A stretch of DNA of 64,000 nucleotides, taken from assembly GCF_032854445.1 (NCBI RefSeq), contig NC_088300.1, positions 49,657,682 to 49,721,681 of the forward strand, read 5' to 3'. The notes under the pieces are model-generated. The model saw only the letters and a list, made by a program, of their open reading frames with translations. It was not told where the DNA came from and ran no database searches. The DNA is from Liolophura sinensis (lineage: Eukaryota; Mollusca; Polyplacophora; Chitonida; Chitonidae). A program made the translations under genes and the position numbers. Shown here piece after piece: positions 56,438 through 64,000 of this stretch (positions are counted from its first letter, which is position 1; each line of letters begins with the position of its first letter).

Positions 56438-56905
56438 GTTCGCCTCCAATCTGTTGATCACAGTTTAATTTCTTCACGGTGGACAAGCGTTCCCCTCCAG
56501 TCTGCTAATCACAGTTTAATATCTTCATGATAGACAAGCATTCCCCTCCAATCTGTTGATCACAGTTTAATTTCTTCACGGTGGACAAGCGTTCCCCTCC
56601 AGTCTGCTAATCACAGTTTAATATCTTCATGATAGACAAGCATTCCCCTCCAATCTGTTGATCACAGTTTAATTTCTTCACGGTGGACAAGCGTTCCCCT
56701 CCAGTCTGCTAATCACAGTTTAATATCTTCATGATAGACAAGCATTCCCCTCCAATCTGTTGATCACAGTTTAATTTCTTCACGCTGGACAAGCGTTCCT
56801 CTCCAGTCTGCTAATCACAGTTTAATACATTCATGATAGACAAGCATTCCCCTTCAATCTGCTTATCACAGTTCAAATTCTTCACGCTGGACAAGCAATC
56901 CCTTC
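56438..56905. repeat. Higher-order satellite, nine 51-bp monomers (copy B)
   Basis: The same two alternating monomer types as at 17209-17575, with one additional 102-bp pair. The copy offset rises by exactly 102 bp, from 39228 to 39330, across it. Confidence 0.93.
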
Positions 56906-57191
56906 TATATACGTACAGCATATACGTATAGCAATATACGTGCGAAATACAGTTGGCGGGAATAAAGGTCATAAGAGCTTGATCTATCCCAAGGAAAGTA
57001 GAATAACAGAGTATAAGGGAATAATTGCAAGCGGTGATAATATTACACTGTTATTAAAACATACATGGTAACAAAATAAATTAACACAAACAGGAATTAT
57101 AAAAGATGTAAGAGATTTTATGGACATTTATGTGTGAATTTTATTTTACTTCTTTTTTTATATTTATATTTGATCATCCAGAATTACCAGA

Positions 57192-57265
57192 TCAAATCCC
57201 GGGACGGGATTGAACCCGTATTTCGCGGCTACAAGGCGGAAGCTCTAAGGCCGGCATCGACCATT
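57192..57265 (-). mobile_element. tRNA-like relic (copy B)
   Basis: Counterpart of 17862-17935; the T-arm-like block is intact. Confidence 0.35.
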
Positions 57266-58102
57266 AATTTTACTATTCTGTCAGATTTTGTCTGTGTAGG
57301 CGCACTTACTGGTGCATTGCCGCCGTGCTGAAGCTTCCAGTGTAACGTTTTAACGTGGTTGTTTACGATTGCATCTGTCTATTATACTCTTGATTAATGG
57401 CTAGGATTAAACATGTTATTGCCATAACAGGAAGTTACAGCAAACATTTGATGCCAGACGGAGATAGCTTGCATGAACCCGTAACACAGTGATAATGAAG
57501 TACATGTAGCTTCCCTCTAACGTCACTCGCACCAGATATGACTGTCACGAGAATACCACATTTCACCGACCTTCACGGAAGTTTCCCAAACAACAACAAT
57601 AAATTAGTATGGGACTTACCAAAGTGTTTTCTATACATTTTCATATCCAACGTTAAATCAACCATTGCAAATTCTAAAGCTTTCCTTCTTCAATTACAGT
57701 GACCTACGACCGTTTAAACATCGCGCATCATTGTGGATCAGAGGGGAAAGAGAAAAGTAAAGCAGTCCTAAGAATGTTGGAATTTGTGTAAGAGAATAGG
57801 AATGATCCAAATGTGGTGATAAATGTGTTGTACCTCAATATCTCATAGACCATATTGGATTGTCCAGAAATAGAAATATAGGAACATATTATTAGTTTAG
57901 GCTGAAAAGTTCCTGATCTCCGCTTGACATACACTGTTACATAATTTTATTTATTAATAATTATATTTTTTATTTTTATTGTTGGTGTTAAATAATCTCT
58001 TTATATCATACTGTATAAGTTTGTATACAAGCTTAGGTGTACGTCGTAATTCTGCTATTTTCTAGGTGATCAAAACTACCAGTTTCATGACGGAACGCAA
58101 AG
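57266..58102. other. Intergenic sequence upstream of the receptor (copy B)
   Basis: Counterpart of 17936-18759; no gene seen. Confidence 0.5.
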
Positions 58103-58310
58103 TCGAGAACTGGAGATTAGTCAAATTGCACGATTTGTTTAGTTATTCTAGCGCGATTTTTGATAAACTGCGTGAGATTATCAAAATTGTGGTGCGGTTT
58201 CACTAATCTGGCATTCTCAAGTTCTCGTATCACGCATCCTGTCATAAATCCCGCTTGTCGAGATTAGCAAAAACGGAAAAATCGCTCAATTTTATTTTAT
58301 TAATCTCGAC
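58103..58310. repeat. Cluster of nested inverted repeats upstream of the receptor promoter (copy B)
   Basis: Counterpart of 18760-18968. The perfect 10-bp pair GTCGAGATTA / TAATCTCGAC is at 58257-58266 and 58301-58310. The arms are kept; two As are lost in the loop. Confidence 0.65.
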
Positions 58311-58378
58311 ATTCGTGTTTCCGGCGCGTGGGTATTGAAAGAGACAGCTCGAGAATTCCAGTGGCAGCGTGTGTCTTT

Positions 58379-58384
58379 TATAAG
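58379..58384 (+). promoter_or_regulatory. Candidate TATA box of the receptor gene (copy B)
   Basis: TATAAG in the same context as 19037-19042. About 10 bases downstream (around GGCGTCAAG in copy A) are missing, which would shift or alter the start-site region. Confidence 0.4.
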
Positions 58385-58998
58385 TATTTGAGCTTAAAGT
58401 CGTTTTGCTATTTGTTGCCATCCTCTCAGATTCCTAAAAAACCAATGTCACATCATGGCGATCAACTTCTTGTCGGTATTCTTAGTATGTTCGGAGACGA
58501 ACGTGCCAATGGTATGTATGGACCATCCCTGAATGCAAGACCACGTCAGGCCGGAGGTCGAAACTACGATTATACCAACTATAATGACGGCGATTATACC
58601 AACTGACTACACGCTGATTAGAATGACTGGGTTATCAGATTCCGGCTTTACTTCTAGTAAATATTATTCACTCTTAGCTATTACTGTTATCTCAACAGCG
58701 TCGCTGTTTCACTGGGTTAGATCTCATTGTTTGAAATTGTACAACTATTCCTGTAAATACTTTTAGCGAATTTCCCAAACTGCCATCCGTGTTTTCATTG
58801 GTCTGTCTTGCTGCATCGGTAGCGGCTTTAAGTCAGGATGTTTATCGGGTAATAAGGCCTAGGGCCGTTATTTACTCTAGGAGTTCCAGCTTTCTCCACT
58901 CATAAATCTAGCCACCGTCGTCTCAGTGGAAAATTTTTCCAGCACTCCTTTAAACGACAATCAAATTTATTATCTTTCCAGGGGAAGTTCATCTGACA

Positions 58999-60156
58999 AT
59001 GGATTCCGACCAGAACCTGACACTATCGTTCATGAAGACACCAAACAACTACTCAGCCCACGACTATATGCCGATTCTACAGGAATACAAGCATCAAGAT
59101 CGTTGGTTCGATAAGCCGACGGAAGTGACCATCACGATAGCCTATTGCACTATTATTCTTCTTGGTCTTCTGGGAAATGGAATCGTCTGTGTCATTGTTA
59201 GCCGGAAGGAAAATCTTCGGTCGGCAAAAAATCTCTTTATTATGAATTTGTCGATATCCGACATCATGATGTGCGTTATAAGTATGCCGTTCACTTTGTT
59301 GAAGCTCACCATGAAAAACTGGCCGCTAGGTAAAATCATGTGTAAGATCGTGCCTTTTGTTCATATGACGGACGTTTTTGTCTCCACGGCTATCATTGTA
59401 GCCATTGCGGTTTATCGACATCGCTGCATCGTGTACGCCAAGAAAAAGTCCTCGTCCAAACGGACGATCGTATACACGTTAGTGATGTTGTGGGCTATCT
59501 CTCTGGCTCTCTCTCTCCCAGTGTTCATCTTCTCAGAGGTTAGACCCATACAGATGATGCACACCTTGGTCCGCTATGATATATGCATGGAAGTCTGGCC
59601 TTCCGGTAAGATTCGAGGTCTTTACACCATTTTGCTGGTTGTAGTTCAGTATCTTCTGCCGCTTGTAGTCATCAGCATTTTGCATAGCAGAATTTGCCAC
59701 TTCCTGCGTCTGCGAATCACGGAAAATCCCATCACACGGCGAAATTTCGAGAGGTCTTTGAGAGCCATCCATCGGCATCGGAAAAACATGACCATTCTCA
59801 CGTCCATTGCGATGACCTTTGGGATCACGTGGTTGCCGTTAACCGTTCTGAACATTATGGCCGATTACGACTACCGTATTTTTCTAGAAAGCAACTTTAA
59901 TCTGGCCTACGCTATCTGTCACCTGACCGCCATGTTGTCGGCCTCGCTGAACCCAATCATATATGGAGGACTTAATCCTAACTTCAGAGAGGAGTTTTTG
60001 TCGGTGCTTCTTTGTACGAGACTGCGTTCAAGGAAAGGCGAGGATTCAATCGACGAAGGTGTCTTTAATCTGCGTGTAATAGGAATGGATGGATCGACTC
60101 CATCCAAATCGTCCAGTGGCACGAACTACAGGAGTATTGTATTCAACAGCGGTTGA
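58999..60156 (+). CDS. NPY/NPF-type rhodopsin-like GPCR (copy B)
   Basis: 385-residue receptor identical to the copy A protein except I132 for T132 (ATC at 59392). Two further differences, at codons 166 and 201, are silent. All family marks are kept, including the unusual Y139-R140-H141 in place of D/E-R-Y, the C115-C196 pair, W278-L-P280 and N318-P-I-I-Y322. Residue 132 lies in helix 3, eight positions before R140 (position 3.42), a buried site in class A receptors. The splice acceptor before the ATG is also intact (CTTTCCAG ending at 58981). It is either a functional young paralogue or the other allele of the same gene. Confidence 0.93.
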   Translation: MDSDQNLTLSFMKTPNNYSAHDYMPILQEYKHQDRWFDKPTEVTITIAYCTIILLGLLGNGIVCVIVSRKENLRSAKNLFIMNLSISDIMMCVISMPFTLLKLTMKNWPLGKIMCKIVPFVHMTDVFVSTAIIVAIAVYRHRCIVYAKKKSSSKRTIVYTLVMLWAISLALSLPVFIFSEVRPIQMMHTLVRYDICMEVWPSGKIRGLYTILLVVVQYLLPLVVISILHSRICHFLRLRITENPITRRNFERSLRAIHRHRKNMTILTSIAMTFGITWLPLTVLNIMADYDYRIFLESNFNLAYAICHLTAMLSASLNPIIYGGLNPNFREEFLSVLLCTRLRSRKGEDSIDEGVFNLRVIGMDGSTPSKSSSGTNYRSIVFNSG

Positions 60157-63100
60157 GAATCAGCTGGTCAACGTGAGGAAACCTCACAATTGTCATGCTT
60201 TGCATGGTATTCAGGAAAGACGGCAGACAAGTCATCATCAGTCATCGATCGTGTTGATGTGGCTGGAAGTCAGGGTAACATAACTGTACTGCTGTCAGTG
60301 TGTTCTAAGCTGGGGCAGGTGTGGGGCAGGATATTTCTCATGTACACATCAAATACTCCATGTTATTCAGACACGGCTTTAAATTAACCAGCTGTGTACA
60401 ACACGATACGTTCTCTCTGACCTTTCTCTGTCTACAAAAATAAATTGTTAAGTACGACGTTAAATCTCAAGCACTCACGCACTCACTCTACGAAAATATT
60501 TGTATCTTTCAGGGAGCGAGCTATGACCAAATGGTGAAAGGGATACAGAATGGACTGTTGTTAGAGAGGATGTCTAGGCTTTGCCTACCCTAAGCTGATT
60601 TTTAGGTATGGCAGATTTATTCAAGCGTGACTAAGATTTTTTTTTTGTATGGTTTTACCCAGGAAACCCTATCTCCAGCGTTAGCCAATTAGCGGCGATT
60701 CTGTATCCCTTTAAAGTGATAAACCTTTCAATCGCTAACACAAGAAGAGTATGTTCAAACGCATGTTTGGTCAGGAAAATCTATAAATCCTCGTTTGCAC
60801 AGATCTTGGGGCCCAGGTGATAATAAACCATCGACGACGCTCGTGTGGTTATTTGTGCAGTCTATAACGTTCGTTGAAGAACACTCGTCTTCCACCAGTA
60901 TAGTGTGCATATTTGTATATTCGCCAGTAACTTGTCAAAGGCCCATAGTTTACTCTGAGCACTCCAGTTTCCTCTTCCTATAAAATTGGCCCGTCATCGT
61001 GTATGTGAAAAATTCTAATGTTGCCTTAAGGCTGTAAACAACAATCAAGTAAATAACTTTCAATGCTGGAATTTTGACGGTAGTAAAATGATAGCTTTCA
61101 AAAATTAAATCCTGATATTGTACATATGCATAAATAATAAAAACGTGTGTTCTCAACACTGTAGCATTCTCACTAGTTACCTGAACACTGCCCTGATTGG
61201 CGTTTGAGGTTACCTCTGAATCCAGCCCCCACAGGGGCCGCGTTGGCTTTATGACATGGTCTGTTTGGTTAAAACCGCGACCTCCGCGGGAATCCCGAGA
61301 TCGTGGTCTAGATGGCCGGTATCAGTCACCATAGAGTAGAAAAAAATCTGATGAGCTGAACGTTTGTGAACTTAAGTTCCTGAAGATTTATGCCTCTGAA
61401 ACACATTGAGACAGGTGATCGGTAATTTAATGTTAGCAAAGGTTGCCTACAACCTATGACATGTCTCATGATACAGCATGATTGTTTTACCTTTCGCGAC
61501 AAAAGAGTACGAAACCCTATTGGCCTCTCACAGGAGTGATTAGCAGCTTGGACCTTAATAACACGGCTGAGAAGGTTTGTACGGCAATGGTGTAACCCAG
61601 TTGTAGTTAATTGCCCTGCTTTCCTGGTTATTTATCAGTGCTCTTGGCGGATTAAAATTTAAAAATGTGTATGGTACTGGACCTTAAGGACCTTATGCTA
61701 CAAGAAAGTGTTTGACAATGTCGCCGGAAGCGTGACCATTCGTACTGAGAGAGGGGAGTTGAAACAAAACAAAGACAGCCGATCATCGGAGTCCTGTAAC
61801 TTAACTTGGCGTAAATTTAAATTTCTAACTGGACTACTTTACTGCTGCTGATGAATCATGTGTTCACTGTTGTGATCCGAGCCATACACGTGCTGTATTT
61901 TGTGTTTGCTGTAAGTGTCATAACTTTTGTATGGGATAGCCTTAAGCTTATATAATATAAGTTTTCATTGCTAACCTTTTGTATGGGATAACCTCTCAAG
62001 TAAGATCCTCCATTTGTGATATACTGCATTCTTATGTTTGTCTTTGGCGAAATTACTGATGTATTACCATTTAGCCTAAATATAAGTTTTCAGTGCTCAA
62101 GCTTTTCGGAAAGGTACAGGATGGTAAGGACGCCATTTTGTATAATATATCAATGTTACTATTTATCTTGTACTGAATATTCCTTATATCTGAGAAACAA
62201 AATGACAATTGTATAAATGGTTGAACTGTAAGGCTGGGTGAAACCCTGAGACAAATCTGAGACATCTGTGGAATGTGACAAAGTGAAATGGAAAAAGAGT
62301 GTACCGGGTATCAGTTTGTATATATAATGAAATTATATTTTGTCTTGATGATTTATTAAGAGATATTTATATTCATGCATTGTTTCTCATTGTTTTCAAA
62401 GATGTTGAACGTGTACATCTGTGTAAATATGCAACACTATATTTTATCTTCACGAAAAGGTAATTTTGCAGTAATTATGTTCCATCAAAGAAGACATTTA
62501 TATGTCATTTAAAATCTCTTCCGTTCTAGTCATGGAGTGCCTCTTAATCAGAATAAACCATATTGTATAATGCTCACCCACCGACGAAACGGCTGTCGGT
62601 CGTTTAAATCCGTAAGCCCTGGACAACTGGAATTAAATTACAGAGTTTTGTCAAGAGTTTTCCTCAACTATAAGAATGTTTTAGATGCGTCGTACCACAC
62701 TTACCAAATAAGTGAACGTCGTCACATTTAACAAACTGTAACATGAAAAAAGTCTCCAATAGCTTTGCGGAACCAGACATCAACTTAGCATCGCTTCGAT
62801 CGCTTTGTGAAGTCACCTAAGGTTTTTGGTTTGTTATTTGAACTGTAAATGGTGCATGTTCATCTCTAAGAATAATGATCTAGAAGGCAGAACATAGCAC
62901 AGCGGGAATTGTCCTTCGTTGCTGAAGAGTGCCGGTACATAATGAAATCCCCGGATGAAAATATCCCGGGATAAAAATCACGCCTTATACAATCTTGTAT
63001 TGATCCATCTGGTATACTCCCCAGCTTTTTCCACCGTTGGGCTGAGTGCATTGGAAATGCAGTGTATACATGTAGATAAATAATGGTTATATACGGGCTA

Positions 63101-64000
63101 TTTAGAAACTGGACAATGTGTGTGCAATCAGATGTAAGGTAAAACAAGCTATAACGTGAAAGTGATGAATGCTGGAAGACTGTATCAGTCCAGAACTTAT
63201 CCCGGAATTAGTACAACAACTCCCTGTTAGAATATACCTGAAAATATCGTAATCGCTAATATCTAAGATGTAAGCATCTCACGTTAATCGAAACCGTGCT
63301 AAATTGGTAAGTGCCTTTTTAATGATTTAGCATCTAGAGCATGATCTCTGATTCTAATAAGTAGTTTGACACTTTGTAACTTTTCTCTGTAGGCTGTAGA
63401 CTAAACCTTTTAATTTTTAGTCAGCGTGCCTTGTCACAGAATAGTGTAGAAAATGTAAGTATTTCTTACAAACTATTTCATGGCCCAGTCTTCAGCTGTC
63501 AGGACAGGAATCCATAGTTTCCTCTGTAAGCTATATTTTATACCTTTTACAGGAATAATATTATATGATGTTCAAAGTTTTTCGTGACCAGATGACAAAA
63601 CCTTCCTTTGTCGAACGGTGCAGCCTTCATACTGCAATACGAAGTAAGATCACAAAATCTCAGATAGTACTATTAACACTGACTGGACCGGTAATTGGCC
63701 CATGTCGTTATCTCGCAATATCTCCACTGCATCTTTGAGAAAGGGAGCCATTTAAGGTACAATTTTCATACAAAGATGTTACCACTGATTCCAGTGCTCA
63801 TTGTTAACAACTACCATATTAGTTGTTAAAAGTTGTTTAGTTGGAAGATACAACTCCATACACGCACACATGAAGGAAAACTCAACTGCCACATATCAAA
63901 GATATTCTGGTCCCAAACTGCGGTTGACGGCTTTTTGCGAATAATGGGATTGGTACTTCACTATGTCAAATTTTATGATGGATTGTTGTCAAAGACAGGT
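60157..64000. other. Receptor 3' region and intergenic DNA (copy B)
   Basis: Counterpart of 20821-24641. AATAAA is at 60439-60444, next to the SINE-2 tail. No further gene seen. A copy-B-specific 10-bp hairpin lies at 63804-63829. Confidence 0.5.

Larger units (their letters stand above)
37598..64000 (+). repeat. Copy B of the very large direct duplication
   Basis: Second copy of 1-24641, longer by about 1.76 kb. The extra length comes from about 100 bp in the 33-bp array, about 675 bp of local duplication and templated insertion after the TA tract, 386 bp at 49558-49943, a net 460 bp at 51720-52185, one 58-bp unit near 53290 and one 102-bp unit near 56700. Similarity continues to the last base of the window, so the right boundary is not seen. 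Whether the orphan membrane gene is also repeated further right cannot be told. Confidence 0.97.

Overview
The window looks like gene-poor, AT-rich, non-coding DNA from an animal nucleus, most probably a marine lophotrochozoan and perhaps a bivalve mollusc. The evidence is intron-like splice signals, TATA boxes, a neuropeptide-type GPCR, many short tRNA-derived SINEs, (TA)n tracts and at least seven minisatellite families. The clade is inferred from remembered SINE style and was not checked against a database. Nothing prokaryotic or viral was seen.

The dominant feature is one very large direct repeat. Positions 1-24641 (copy A) match 37598-64000 (copy B) almost base for base in the same order and orientation. 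The offset grows from 37597 bp at the left to about 39359 bp at the right, because B carries extra sequence. Both copies run into a window edge, so the true unit may be longer. The 24642-37597 segment occurs once. The pair is either a very young tandem duplication or two haplotypes of one locus placed in series by an assembler; the sequence alone cannot decide.

Only two protein families are well supported. The first is an NPY/NPF-type rhodopsin-like receptor of 385 residues on the plus strand, once per copy (19663-20820 and 58999-60156). It is single-exon in its coding part, has a splice acceptor just before the ATG and an upstream TATA box. The copies differ by three bases and one residue (T132I). 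The usual D/E-R-Y motif reads Y-R-H in both. The second is an 860-residue glycosylated multi-pass membrane protein, 35104-32522 on the minus strand, which I do not recognise.

The rest is repeat-rich intergenic DNA: two SINE families (SINE-1 with a conserved 3' half and T-rich/A-rich end; SINE-2 with a different body), arrays with units of about 21, 22, 32, 33, 38, 51/102, 59 and 106 bp, and microsatellites. The differences between copies A and B are informative: extra array units in B, a templated SINE insertion inside a 500-bp local duplication in B, a 386-bp segment present only in B, and a 466-bp versus 6-bp replacement. Apart from position, no functional link between the receptor and the orphan membrane protein is visible.
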